Shown: positions 47,740-56,825 of the stretch, one piece after another
How the letters are laid out: each line of letters opens with the position of its first letter
Numbering within the stretch: position 1 is the first letter of the stretch
NCBI RefSeq assembly: GCF_002936985.1
Contig: NZ_MPZN01000004.1
Location: forward strand, 59,419-123,418
DNA from: Microterricola pindariensis
GTDB taxonomy: Bacteria; Actinomycetota; Actinomycetes; Actinomycetales; Microbacteriaceae
DNA: 64,000 nt
Direction: 5' to 3'
Program-made: the position numbers and the translations under genes
The notes under the pieces: model-generated
The model's input: the letters and a program-made list of their open reading frames with translations, nothing else
Told to the model about the DNA's origin: nothing
The model's database searches: none

Positions 47740-49122
47740 ATGCCGCTCGAGACCGACACGCCCCAGAAGACGGCGGCACTGAACAAGGTGCTGGTGATCA
47801 CGCCCGACTCCCTCGGCGTCCAGATGGCGGGGCCCGCGATCCGAGCGTTCGAGATGGCCAAGGCACTCTCGACCGTCGCCGATGTGCGCCTCGTCTCGAC
47901 GCTGCAGTCCGAGCTCCAGCACCCAGACTTTCCGGTCTTCTTCGCGTCGTCCGACGAGCTCCGCGCGCACGCGGACTGGAGCGACGTCATCGTGTTCCAG
48001 GGCCATGTCCTGGCCAGCTTCCCGTGGCTCAGCGATGAGCGGTACATCCTCGTCGCGGACATCTACGACCCCATGCACCTGGAGGTCTTGGAGCAGGTCA
48101 AAGCACTTCCGGAGGCCGACAGGCTGCACGTCTCGCTGCAGACCGCCGAGGTTCTCAACGCGCAGATCGAGCGCTCGGACTACATGCTCTGCGCCTCGGA
48201 GAAGCAGCGCGACTTCTGGCTCGGCCAGCTGGCGGCCCTCTGCCGCATCAACCCGTACACCTACGATCAGGATGCCAGCCTGCGCTCGCTCCTCGGGGTC
48301 GCGCCGTTCGGCATTGAGGACACCGCCCCGGTCCAGGTGCGGCACGGCATCAAGGGCACTGTCCCCGGCATCTCCGAGAGCGACACCGTCATCATCTGGG
48401 GCGGCGGGATCTACAACTGGTTTGACCCGATCACCCTGATCCACGCGGTGCACGCGCTCTCCAAGACGCACCCAGACCTGCGCCTGTTCTTCCTCGGTGT
48501 GAAGCACCCGAACCCCAACGTGCCGGAGATGGAGGTCTCGCTGCGGACCAGGGAGCTGGCCGAGTCGCTCGGGCTTCTCGACCGGGTCGTCTTCTTCAAC
48601 GATGGCTGGGTGCCCTACGACGAGCGCGCGAACTACCTGCTCGATGCGGACCTCGGCGTCAGCACCCACTTCGACCACCTGGAGACGGCTTTCAGCTTCC
48701 GTACCAGGATCCTCGACTACCTCTGGGCCTCACTGCCGATCGTCAGCACCGACGGCGACACCTTCGCCAGCATCATCCGCGACAACGACCTCGGCCGCGT
48801 CGTGCCGCCCGAGGACATCGAGGCGCTGCGGGGCGCGCTGGAGGAACTGCTCTACGACGACGAGCGCAGGGCCGTCGTGCGCGAGAACGTGCAGCGCTAC
48901 GCGCAGCGCCTGCGCTGGTCGACGGTTCTCGAACCGCTGATCGCCTTCTGCCTGAACCCGCGACGCGCCCCGGACATCGTCGCCGGCGTGGTTTCCCCGC
49001 GGCAGCGGGAGCGGAAGGATCTCGCCACACGAATCGCCGGTCTCGAGGCGAGCTCGTCGTGGCGGGTCACCCGGCCGATCCGTTGGGCATCCAACCGCCT
49101 CAGCCGCCTCAGCCGCGGCTGA
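47740..49122 (+). CDS. GT4-like glycosyltransferase, paralogue of the fusion protein's C-terminal half
   Basis: A 460-residue GT-B enzyme: NKVLVITPDSLGVQMAGPAI near the start, LVADIYDPMHLEVLEQ, CASEKQRDFWLGQLAAL, GGGIYNWFDPITLIHAVHAL and FSFRTRILDYLWASLPIV. Those blocks recur almost unchanged in the C-terminal domain of the divergent fusion protein, so one arose from the other. A GGAGG site precedes the ATG. The C-terminal 40 residues (AGLEASSSWRVTRPIRW-like tail) resemble those of other polysaccharide-chain GTs. It ends 9 nt from the convergent membrane gene. Confidence 0.87.
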   Translation: MPLETDTPQKTAALNKVLVITPDSLGVQMAGPAIRAFEMAKALSTVADVRLVSTLQSELQHPDFPVFFASSDELRAHADWSDVIVFQGHVLASFPWLSDERYILVADIYDPMHLEVLEQVKALPEADRLHVSLQTAEVLNAQIERSDYMLCASEKQRDFWLGQLAALCRINPYTYDQDASLRSLLGVAPFGIEDTAPVQVRHGIKGTVPGISESDTVIIWGGGIYNWFDPITLIHAVHALSKTHPDLRLFFLGVKHPNPNVPEMEVSLRTRELAESLGLLDRVVFFNDGWVPYDERANYLLDADLGVSTHFDHLETAFSFRTRILDYLWASLPIVSTDGDTFASIIRDNDLGRVVPPEDIEALRGALEELLYDDERRAVVRENVQRYAQRLRWSTVLEPLIAFCLNPRRAPDIVAGVVSPRQRERKDLATRIAGLEASSSWRVTRPIRWASNRLSRLSRG

Positions 49123-49131
49123 CCCGAGCGG

Positions 49132-50496
49132 CTAGCTCGGAACGGTGAGCATCGCCGCGTAGCTCACGACGCCGAGCGCCCCGAGCACGGCGACCGGAGC
49201 GCGCCGCCCGGTCTGCTGCACGAACACCGCCGCGGCGATCAGGAACAGCGGGAACAGCGAGAGCCCGTAGCGCTCGGGCAGCGAGAAGTAGTACCCGGTG
49301 GAGATGCGCACGGCGGTCGCGAGCAGCGGGCCGATCAGAAGTGCCATGAGCAGGGTTCCGTAGGCGAATGACGCCTTCAGGGTGCCGGGCTTGGCCGTCA
49401 CCACGAGGCCGAGCACACCCGCCACGGCGATCCACACGGCCAGGTTGGTGACGATCATCGCCCCGGTCGAGGTGGCGTCGACACCTGCCCCGGAGCCCGG
49501 CAGGTACTTGAACATGAGGTTGAGCAGCGCGTGCAGGCTGTAGTCGTTCGCCGTGCCCTGGTCGGGCGATGGGCCGAGCGAGATCAGCGCGCGCACCACG
49601 GTCCAGGCGCCCTGGGCGAGCACGGCGGCCACCACCGCGAGCGCCGCGAAGCGGGTGTGCTTGTGCAGGATGGTGCCGCGCAGACGCGTCCAGAACGGGC
49701 CGGCGGATGCCGCGAAGGCCGCGAACACGAGCGTGAGAGCGACCGCGCCGATCACGGCCACGTTTTGGAATTTGAGCAGCGTGATGAGCGGTGCTGCCAG
49801 CACCAGCCACCAGCCCGATCCGGCACCCTGCAGATATCGGACAGTCAGCAACGCCAGGAGCGCCCCGGCGAACATGGTGGGCGCGTCGGTGCTGATGTAG
49901 GTGTTGAACCAGTAGGCCGGCATCGAGCCGACCAGGAGCAGGGTGATCCCGGTGCCGGCCCAGGGGCCGATCTTGAGCCGGCGCAATGCGTAGAAGAGGC
50001 AGAGCCCGGCTGCGGCCAGCCAGAAGACGCCCGCGAAGCGGCCGGCCTGGGTCAGCGAGTCGGTGATGCCCAACCAGAGCAGCGGCTGGGCCACGACCCG
50101 GGTGACGCCGAAGTAGAGCGGCGTGTAGATGTCGGCGGAGGTGATGCCGCCCATCGGGAACCGCGCGTCGTCGTCGGCGATCGCGGGCGAGCAGCGGTCG
50201 TCCGGGGCCGGCGCGAGGATCCGCAGGCCGCGGCATCCGAGCTCCTGCCTGGCATAGTGGCCGACCTCTTCGCCCTGCCGCACGACGCCCTGGTCGAGCA
50301 CCTTGGCGTAGTAGTCGATGTAGACGTACTCGTCGATCGGCGAGATCGCGTTGTGCTGAGGAACGTGCACGATGCCGACGAGGAGACTGGCCAGGATGAT
50401 CAACACCGGCGGCAGCCAGCGGGTGAAACGGGCGGCGGCGCCAGACCGGAGCGGGGGTGTCGGTGGGCTCTGGTGCGAGGCGGTGTCGATATCCAT
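49132..50496 (-). CDS. Multi-pass membrane protein, DUF2142/GT-C-like
   Basis: A 454-residue protein with about 10-11 membrane helices. The first outer loop begins HNAISPIDEYVYIDYYAKV, with an acidic pair in the same place as the SPDEPAH of DUF2142, and contains a Cys pair (LGCRGLRIL, DDRCSPAI). A conserved TGYYFSLPERYGLSLFPLF block near the end matches the QGRYNLP block of DUF2142. It is probably a glycosyltransferase using a lipid-linked sugar. It is divergent from the tandem GT2 gene across 136 bp. Confidence 0.75.
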   Translation of the reverse strand: MDIDTASHQSPPTPPLRSGAAARFTRWLPPVLIILASLLVGIVHVPQHNAISPIDEYVYIDYYAKVLDQGVVRQGEEVGHYARQELGCRGLRILAPAPDDRCSPAIADDDARFPMGGITSADIYTPLYFGVTRVVAQPLLWLGITDSLTQAGRFAGVFWLAAAGLCLFYALRRLKIGPWAGTGITLLLVGSMPAYWFNTYISTDAPTMFAGALLALLTVRYLQGAGSGWWLVLAAPLITLLKFQNVAVIGAVALTLVFAAFAASAGPFWTRLRGTILHKHTRFAALAVVAAVLAQGAWTVVRALISLGPSPDQGTANDYSLHALLNLMFKYLPGSGAGVDATSTGAMIVTNLAVWIAVAGVLGLVVTAKPGTLKASFAYGTLLMALLIGPLLATAVRISTGYYFSLPERYGLSLFPLFLIAAAVFVQQTGRRAPVAVLGALGVVSYAAMLTVPS

Positions 50497-50592
50497 GTCC
50501 GTGCCAGTGTCTCACGGGCACGATCACCCCCAGAAGTGCCACACCCGAACAAGGCACAGCGGATGGCGCGCCTTTGCGCCTCGCAGCAAGGT

Positions 50593-50602
50593 ACCGTACG
50601 GT
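50593..50602. promoter_or_regulatory. 10-bp palindrome ACCGTACGGT in a divergent promoter region
   Basis: A perfect palindrome lies 30 nt upstream of the tandem GT2 start. It may be part of the promoter or an operator. Confidence 0.25.
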
Positions 50603-50632
50603 CGTGTGGACATGTCCAGGAGAGGAGCCTCA

Positions 50633-52729
50633 ATGGGGAGACTGCTTCGCGCCGCAAAGCGGCGTGTTCGAAGCGCACTCGGCGGCGTTACTTCGCTGGA
50701 GCCGAGAATGACCCGTTGGGATCACCGCGAGCGGACTGCGGCGCTCGCCCGCTCTCCCCTGTTCGACATGGAGTATTACGAGGCGCAGTCCAACGAGTCG
50801 TTCCACACGAAGAAGGATGCCGCCGAGCACTTCCTCCGGCACGGTGCGGCCGCCGGTTTCTCCCCCACTCCGCTCTACAACGAGGAATGGTACGGATTCC
50901 ACACCGGCCTCCTGCACGAAGCCCCGCGCTTCTGCCACATGTTCTTCCACAACGAGCCGCTCAACACCACCTCGCCCCTCTTCGATGCCAGGGTCTACGT
51001 GCAGAAGCCGCTTCGGCGCGGTGGGGCGCGGCTGATCACGCTGCGCGATGCCCTGGAGCAGTTCGCCGCGCATGCGACCCCTGACACACTGCTGCCCGTG
51101 CACGAGTTCTGCGCCGGCGCGCCGACGTGGGGCGAGGCCAGGGCGGAGGCGCTGAAGACGAGCGCCCGCTATTGGCGTCGCGCCGAGCTCAACCGCGAGC
51201 GGTTCAGCACCGAATGGCACAGTGGGCCACTCCCGGAGTTGCCGCCCCGCGCGGCCGGCTCTGCGCTGGTCTCCGTCGTCATGCCCGTGCGCGACCGCGC
51301 CACCGTCATCTCGGCGGCGATCGAGTCCGTGCTCGCCCAGAGCTACCCCGATTGGGAGCTCATCGTCGTCGACGACGGGTCCCGTGACAACACACCGGAC
51401 ATCGTGCAGCGATACTCCGAGCGCGATCCGCGGGTACACCTCGTGCGCGGGCCGGCGGCCGGGGTCTGCGCGGCCCGCAACAGCGGGATCGCTGCAGCCG
51501 AAGGGCGCTACATCGCCTTCCTCGACTCCGACAACGTCTGGGTCCCCGAGCTCCTCGAGCACAGCGTCGCCGCCCTGGAGACGGGCAACGCCGTGGCGGT
51601 CTATGCCGCCGTCGAGATGAAGAAGGAGTCCGGCGAGAACCGCTTTCTCGCGATTCACGGTTCCCGCGACGACCTCCTCTACGGCGGCAATTTCGTGGAC
51701 CTGAACACCCTGGTCGTGCGCAGCGAGGCGATCGCCGAGATCGGCGGGTTCGACGAGTCCCTGCGCCGCTGGGTCGACTACGACCTCGCAATCCGCTTGT
51801 TCGCGCTGGGACCCGTCGAACTGCTTCCATTCGTCGGCGTGATCTACAGCGAGAGCACCGGGACCGGTCGCATCAGCACCGTGGAGGCGCCCGGCTGGGA
51901 GCAGGTCGTGCTGAGCAAGTATCTGCTGGACTGGGACAAGATCGAGGCCGCAGTTCCGGCACGGGTGCCCGGCCGCGTCTCGATCGTCATCCCGAGCTAT
52001 GCGGACTGGCGCCACACCTTGCCCGCGGTGCGCAGCGTTCTCGCGAACTCGGGAGACGTCGACATCGAGATCGTCGTCGTCGACAACGGATCCCCGCGTT
52101 CACCGTCCGAGATCTTGGCGGCCGGACTGCTCGGAGCCAATCAGGTGCGTTTGCTGCCGCTGGAGCGCAACACCAACTTTGCGCTGGGGTCCAACCTTGG
52201 CTTCGCCCTGGGAACCGGCGAGTACACGCTCTTCCTCAACTGCGATACAGAGGTCGGCGAGAATTGGCTCGCCCCGCTGCTCAGCGCGCTGAACGAGGCG
52301 GGGGCTGAAGGACGACCCGTCACCGCGGTGCAGCCGCTGGTGCTGAACGACGACGGCTCGGTGCAGAGCGCCGGGCTCCGTTTCGAACGGGGCGAACCGA
52401 TCCCCCACGATCTCCTGACGGTCCCGAGCGAGGTCACCGAGATCGATGGCGTCTCCGGCGTTGCGATGCTGCTGCGCTCCGTCGATTTCGCCGCCGTGCA
52501 CGGCTTCGACCCGATCTTCAGCAATGGGTACGACGACGCCGACTTCTCGCTTCGCCTCGCTGCTGCCGGCCACGCCGACTTCCGCGTGGTGCCGAACGCC
52601 CGAGTGCGCCATTTCCAGCTCTTCAGCCCCGGCCGCTTCGCCGCGGACGCGAACAACAGGCGCCTGCTCGCCGCTCGCTGGCCGGAACTGTTCCAGCCGA
52701 GCGGGCACGCGGCATCCCGCGCACGGTAA
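50633..52729 (+). CDS. Tandem double-GT2 glycosyltransferase
   Basis: A 698-residue protein. Residues 1-205 are a helical N-terminal region with repeated short aromatic motifs (SPLFDMEYYEAQ, TPLYNEEWYGF, SPLFDARVYVQ). The first GT2 domain (about 210-430) has ALVSVVMPVRDRATVISAAI and VVDDGSRDNTPD. The second (about 447-690) has RVSIVIPSYADWRHTLPAV, VVDNGSPRSPSE and NGYDDADFSLRLAAAGHA. Both keep the nucleotide-binding Asp motifs, so both may be active. The ATG at 50633 follows GGAGAGGAG. The fusion suggests two consecutive or alternating sugar additions. Confidence 0.86.
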   Translation: MGRLLRAAKRRVRSALGGVTSLEPRMTRWDHRERTAALARSPLFDMEYYEAQSNESFHTKKDAAEHFLRHGAAAGFSPTPLYNEEWYGFHTGLLHEAPRFCHMFFHNEPLNTTSPLFDARVYVQKPLRRGGARLITLRDALEQFAAHATPDTLLPVHEFCAGAPTWGEARAEALKTSARYWRRAELNRERFSTEWHSGPLPELPPRAAGSALVSVVMPVRDRATVISAAIESVLAQSYPDWELIVVDDGSRDNTPDIVQRYSERDPRVHLVRGPAAGVCAARNSGIAAAEGRYIAFLDSDNVWVPELLEHSVAALETGNAVAVYAAVEMKKESGENRFLAIHGSRDDLLYGGNFVDLNTLVVRSEAIAEIGGFDESLRRWVDYDLAIRLFALGPVELLPFVGVIYSESTGTGRISTVEAPGWEQVVLSKYLLDWDKIEAAVPARVPGRVSIVIPSYADWRHTLPAVRSVLANSGDVDIEIVVVDNGSPRSPSEILAAGLLGANQVRLLPLERNTNFALGSNLGFALGTGEYTLFLNCDTEVGENWLAPLLSALNEAGAEGRPVTAVQPLVLNDDGSVQSAGLRFERGEPIPHDLLTVPSEVTEIDGVSGVAMLLRSVDFAAVHGFDPIFSNGYDDADFSLRLAAAGHADFRVVPNARVRHFQLFSPGRFAADANNRRLLAARWPELFQPSGHAASRAR

Positions 52730-52765
52730 CGCATCTGGCTGGGCAGGGCTCGCAATTTGGCTCAC

Positions 52766-52771
52766 TATAAT
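52766..52771 (+). promoter_or_regulatory. Consensus -10 box (TATAAT) upstream of the ABC exporter operon
   Basis: An exact TATAAT lies 38 nt upstream of the permease ATG at 52810. The -35 region shows no good match. It is the strongest -10 element seen in the window. Confidence 0.55.
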
Positions 52772-52809
52772 TGCGGGAGCTTTCCCCGAATGGATCGAGA
52801 ACACACCAG

Positions 52810-53712
52810 ATGAGCGCGCAAGACCGCTTCGACAGCCTCGCACAGCAGAAGCTGGTGACGGTTGGATCAGCGCAGAGCCGCAGTGCCCTGCACTCGATTC
52901 GCGAGATTTTCCAGCAACGAGAGATGCTCTCGCTGCTTGTACGGCGCGACCTCAAGTCGCGGTACAAGGACAGCGCCCTCGGCTTCGTCTGGACCTTGGT
53001 CCGGCCGCTGACCCAGCTGCTGATCTACTACGTGGTCATCGGCCAGTTCCTGTCCGCGGCGCGCGCAGGCGGCATCCCCGATTTCGCGATCTATGTCTTC
53101 ACCGGGTTGACCGCTTACGGCCTGCTCAGCGAGACCATCGGCGGCGGAACGTCGTCCATCGTCGGCAATGCCGGTCTGATCAAGAAGATCTACCTGCCGC
53201 GCGAGGTCTTCCCGCTGGCCAGCGTGGGCTCTGCGCTGTTCAACTTCTTCATTCAGCTCGGCATCCTCCTGGTCGCGACGCTGATCGCGGGCGCGTTCCC
53301 CATCCACGCCGATGTCTTCTACGCCATCCCCGCCCTGATGGTCCTTCTGGTTTTCGGCATGGCACTCGGGCTGTTCTTCGCGGCCGTCAACGTCTACCTG
53401 CGCGACATCCAGTACCTCGTCGAGGTCATGCTGCTGCTTCTGTTGTGGGCATCCCCGATCGTGTACTCCTGGTCCATGGTGAAGAACGCCGTCGGTGATG
53501 GCCTGCTCCTCGACATCTACACCAACAACCCGATCACCCTGGCTGTGCTCGGATTCCAGAAGGCCTTCTGGACGGCCGGCAGCGGCGTGGCCGAGTACCC
53601 CGTCGACCTGCTGCCCCGCCTCGGCATCGCGTTCGTCGTCGGCCTGGTTCTCCTGGCCATCGCGCAGCGCGTTTTCAGCAAGCTGCAGGGCAACTTCGCC
53701 CAGGCACTCTAA
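52810..53712 (+). CDS. ABC-2 type polysaccharide exporter permease (Wzm-like)
   Basis: A 300-residue protein with six membrane helices and the family entry motif LVRRDLKSRYKDSALGFVWT at about residues 47-66; the helix pair LGFVWTLVRPLTQLLIYYVV and LIKKIYLPREVFPLASVGSA are diagnostic of Wzm/RfbA permeases. It exports a lipid-linked polymer with the ATPase encoded 14 nt downstream. In actinobacteria such transporters carry the lipid-linked galactan (Rv3783/Rv3781 type) or teichoic-like polymers. I chose the ATG at 52810 over a longer TTG frame. Confidence 0.9.
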   Translation: MSAQDRFDSLAQQKLVTVGSAQSRSALHSIREIFQQREMLSLLVRRDLKSRYKDSALGFVWTLVRPLTQLLIYYVVIGQFLSAARAGGIPDFAIYVFTGLTAYGLLSETIGGGTSSIVGNAGLIKKIYLPREVFPLASVGSALFNFFIQLGILLVATLIAGAFPIHADVFYAIPALMVLLVFGMALGLFFAAVNVYLRDIQYLVEVMLLLLLWASPIVYSWSMVKNAVGDGLLLDIYTNNPITLAVLGFQKAFWTAGSGVAEYPVDLLPRLGIAFVVGLVLLAIAQRVFSKLQGNFAQAL

Positions 53713-53726
53713 GGATCGAAGAGAGA

Positions 53727-54962
53727 ATGACGCAGCTCCAAGACACCGCTCGCCCCGAATCCGGCAGAGCCCCCGACGTTGTGCGCATCAACGACGTCTC
53801 GAAGCGTTTCGTGCTGCGCAAGGACAACTCCCTCAAGGAACGCCTCGTCACGCTCGGCCGCAACGGCCGTCGCCACCGCGAGGACTTCTGGGCGCTCCGC
53901 GGGGTGACCACCTCCATCCAAGCCGGCCACACCGTCGCCCTGATCGGGCACAACGGTTCGGGCAAGTCCACCCTGCTCAAGGTCATCGGCGGAATCATCG
54001 ACCCCTCCGGCGGAAGCGTGGAGCGGCGCGGGCGCATCGCCGCACTGCTCGAGCTCGGTGCCGGATTCCACCCCGACCTGACCGGGCGCGAGAACGTGTA
54101 CCTGAACGCCTCCATCATGGGGCTCAGCCGTGCGGTGACCGAGGAGCGTTTCGACAGCATCCTCGATTTCTCCGGCATCGGCGACTTCATCGACACCCAG
54201 GTCAAGTTCTACTCCTCCGGAATGTACGTGCGTCTCGCCTTCGCTGTCGCCGTGCACACCGACCCCGACCTGCTCCTCGTCGACGAGGTGCTCGCCGTCG
54301 GCGATGAGGCCTTCCAGCGCAAGTGCCTCGACAAGATCCGCTCCTTCCAGGAGGAGGGGCGCACGATCGTGCTCGTCACGCACTCGCTGAGCCAGGTGGA
54401 AGAGCTCTGCGACCGTGCCATCCTCCTGAACGCTGGCGAGATCGCCTATGACGGTGACCCGCGCGAGGCCGTCGCCAAGTTCCGCGACATCCTCGAGGAC
54501 CGTCGTGTGTCTCAGATCGCGCCGGGCTCCAGCGAGAAGGCGCGCGAGGCAATCGTGCACGGCGCTACTGCCGTCGCCGCGGGCCGCGACGCCGAGGCTC
54601 CCCTCGAGCTGGGCGACGACCTCGAGATCACCATGGACGTCGAGCACTTCGGGTCGACGGACGACTGGATGGTCGCTATACAGATCGACAACACCCTCGG
54701 CCAGGTCGTGTACGGCACCACGACGAAGCGGCTGGGACTGGAGCTCGGCACCCTCAGCGGTCGTCGCCAGGTGCGTTTCGTGTTGAAGGACAACCGCTTC
54801 GGCACCGGCAAGTACTTCGTCAACGTCTCGTTGATGGAGCGCTCCGGACGCCATTTCGCCGACCTGCCCCAGGCCTGTGACTTCGACGCCGCCGGCAACA
54901 TCCTCGCCGTCGGATCCACCTATGCGGAGCCCGTCTTCACCGATCTCAGCCAGGAGCGATGA
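53727..54962 (+). CDS. ABC transporter ATP-binding protein (Wzt-like) with C-terminal substrate domain
   Basis: A 411-residue protein. The ATPase domain (about 17-245) has Walker A GHNGSGKST, the wzt-type signature YSSGMYVRLAFA and Walker B LLLVDEVLAVGDEA. A C-terminal beta domain (about 280-400) is like the carbohydrate-recognising domain of Wzt, which binds the finished chain end and couples termination to export. So chain-end recognition is likely here too, unlike short Wzt forms that lack the domain. It is in an operon with the permease and a WbbL-like GT. Confidence 0.92.
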   Translation: MTQLQDTARPESGRAPDVVRINDVSKRFVLRKDNSLKERLVTLGRNGRRHREDFWALRGVTTSIQAGHTVALIGHNGSGKSTLLKVIGGIIDPSGGSVERRGRIAALLELGAGFHPDLTGRENVYLNASIMGLSRAVTEERFDSILDFSGIGDFIDTQVKFYSSGMYVRLAFAVAVHTDPDLLLVDEVLAVGDEAFQRKCLDKIRSFQEEGRTIVLVTHSLSQVEELCDRAILLNAGEIAYDGDPREAVAKFRDILEDRRVSQIAPGSSEKAREAIVHGATAVAAGRDAEAPLELGDDLEITMDVEHFGSTDDWMVAIQIDNTLGQVVYGTTTKRLGLELGTLSGRRQVRFVLKDNRFGTGKYFVNVSLMERSGRHFADLPQACDFDAAGNILAVGSTYAEPVFTDLSQER

Positions 54963-54968
54963 TCGTTC

Positions 54969-55829
54969 GTGGGCGCTAACACACCGTCAGCACGGGTGCT
55001 GGTCGTCACGGTGACCTACAACACCGGTGAGACGCTGCGACCGTTCCTGGCCACGCTGGCGACGGCCAGCGCTCAGCCGCTCGACGTGATCGTCGTCGAC
55101 AATGCGTCGGCCGATCTCAGCGTTGAGCGGGCGCTTGCCGCAGAATTCGGGGCCACCCTGCTGGAGCTGGAGCGCAATCTGGGTTACGGCGGCGGCGTCA
55201 CCGCCGGCGTCCAGCAGAGCGGATCCACTGCGGACTATGTGCTCATCGTCAACCCCGACGTCTCATTCACCCCCGGCGCCATCGATGCGCTCGTGGCCGC
55301 CGCCGACGCCGACCCGCGCATCGGGTCAGTCGGGCCCCGCATCCTGGATGCCGACGGGAGCGTGTACCCGTCTGCTCGCAACCTGCCGTCGCTGCGCACC
55401 GGAATCGGCCATGCCCTTCTCGGACGTCTCTGGCGCTCCAACCCGTGGTCAACGCGGTACCGCGCCGAGTACGCCTACGGCGTCGAGCAGCGCGACGCCG
55501 GCTGGCTCTCCGGCGCCTGCGTCCTCACCCGGCGCACGGCCTATGACGCCATCGGCGGTTTCGACGAGCGCTTCTTCATGTACTTCGAGGATGTGGACCT
55601 CGGTGCCCGGCTCGGCAAGAACGGCTGGCGCAACGTCTACGTCCCCACCGCGACGGTCACCCACACCGGCGCGCACTCCACCGCGCAGTCGGCCAAGCGC
55701 ATGGAGGCCGCGCACCACGAGAGCGCCTACGTCTACCTCGCCGACAAGTATTCGGCGTGGTACCTCGCGCCTGTCCGCCTCGTGCTGCGGATCGGACTCT
55801 CCGCTCGCAAATGGTGGGTCACTCGGTGA
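54969..55829 (+). CDS. Family 2 glycosyltransferase, WbbL-like rhamnosyltransferase
   Basis: A 286-residue GT-A enzyme: RVLVVTVTYNTGETLRPFLA, DVIVVDNASADLSVERAL, VLIVNPDVSFTPGAIDALV, RFFMYFEDVDLGARLGKNGW. This is the pattern of WbbL, which adds L-rhamnose from dTDP-rhamnose to GlcNAc-diphospho-polyprenol to start the linker of wall galactan. Its place by the Wzm/Wzt exporter and near rml genes supports a rhamnosyl role. The start is a GTG at 54969; AGGAG sits about 10 nt upstream, inside the preceding gene's end. Confidence 0.82.
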   Translation: MGANTPSARVLVVTVTYNTGETLRPFLATLATASAQPLDVIVVDNASADLSVERALAAEFGATLLELERNLGYGGGVTAGVQQSGSTADYVLIVNPDVSFTPGAIDALVAAADADPRIGSVGPRILDADGSVYPSARNLPSLRTGIGHALLGRLWRSNPWSTRYRAEYAYGVEQRDAGWLSGACVLTRRTAYDAIGGFDERFFMYFEDVDLGARLGKNGWRNVYVPTATVTHTGAHSTAQSAKRMEAAHHESAYVYLADKYSAWYLAPVRLVLRIGLSARKWWVTR

Positions 55830-56728
55830 CCAGGCCGCTCCGCGATATTCCCGCGGGTGTTGTGCGGCGATCGCGGCGGTACGCCGGCGCGGCCAAACGA
55901 CGGGCGGGCAGGGCGGTTCGGGCCGCCTCCGGCCGCATCGGTGTTGCGCGCGAGACCGTCCGCTGGAACTCGGCCATGCGCCGCGGCCGAGCCGGGTGGT
56001 TCCGCGTCGAGCCGCTGCTCTCCCGCCCCCTCGACACGGCCCTGCCGGTCATCGTGTGCATGTGGAAGCGCCCACAGCGCATCGACGACATCCTCCGTCA
56101 GCTCGATGCGCAGAGCCTGGAACGCGGCATCCGCCTGCTCATCTGGAACAACCTTCCCGACAACGACGACTTCTACCGTTCGCGCATCGCCGCGTTCACC
56201 CCGCAGGGCGCTCTGCGCAGCGTCGAGTATCACTCCAGCGCGATGAACGTCGGCGGCATCGGCCGGTTCTTCCTCGCCCGCAAGCTCCGCGCAGCCGGCT
56301 ACCGCGGGCACTTCGCGATGCTCGACGACGACCAGGACATCACGCCGAGCTTCGCGGACGACCTCCTCGACGCGGCCGCACCCCGTGAGTTTGGTGGCGT
56401 TTGGGCCTGGAATTACGTCGACTCCCACTGGAATCGCACGGAGACCCCTCCCGGGGCCACGGCAGACTACGTCGGAACGGGCGGCTCCGTGTGCGACATC
56501 GAGATCGTGCGCGAGGACAGCTTCTTCACTGGGCTCCCGCGCCGGTTCGCGTTCTTGGAGGACCAGTGGCTCTGCGGCTACGCCCGGGCCCAAGGCTGGA
56601 CGCTGCGCAAGATCGACACGCCCTACGAGTTCGTGCTCGACGAGACGAACCAGTTCCACACCATGGCTGATCTCAAGAACGAGTTCCGCGACTACCTCAC
56701 TGAGATGATCGCACGCGCCTCCCGCTAG
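55826..56728 (+). CDS. Glycosyltransferase-like protein (GT-A fold)
   Basis: A 300-residue protein. A basic N-terminal helix is followed by PVIVCMWKRPQRIDDILRQL, LLIWNNLPDNDDFYRS, a metal-binding-like HFAMLDDDQDITPSFADDLL, and an acceptor-side FAFLEDQWLCGYARAQGW. The Asp cluster and the first block mark it as a GT2-like enzyme of a divergent type. The GTG start overlaps the previous stop (GTGA); an ATG at 55811 is an alternative. It closes the exporter operon (permease, ATPase, WbbL-like, this gene). Confidence 0.75.
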   Translation: MTRPLRDIPAGVVRRSRRYAGAAKRRAGRAVRAASGRIGVARETVRWNSAMRRGRAGWFRVEPLLSRPLDTALPVIVCMWKRPQRIDDILRQLDAQSLERGIRLLIWNNLPDNDDFYRSRIAAFTPQGALRSVEYHSSAMNVGGIGRFFLARKLRAAGYRGHFAMLDDDQDITPSFADDLLDAAAPREFGGVWAWNYVDSHWNRTETPPGATADYVGTGGSVCDIEIVREDSFFTGLPRRFAFLEDQWLCGYARAQGWTLRKIDTPYEFVLDETNQFHTMADLKNEFRDYLTEMIARASR

Positions 56729-56774
56729 AGTAACGGGCTACTCGCGGTTAGCACCCCGCAGCATGTACAAACAG

Positions 56775-56806
56775 TGGAGTGTCCAAGCAATTGCTCGGAC
56801 ACTCCA
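56775..56806. terminator. Bidirectional terminator hairpin
   Basis: GGAGTGTCC and GGACACTCC form a 9-bp stem, with a further AGCAATTGCT palindrome inside. On the minus strand it is followed by a T-rich CTGTTTGT. It lies between the convergent ends of the glycosyltransferase and the cell-wall-binding gene. Confidence 0.75.
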
Positions 56807-56825
56807 TAGTTCTACCGATACCTGC

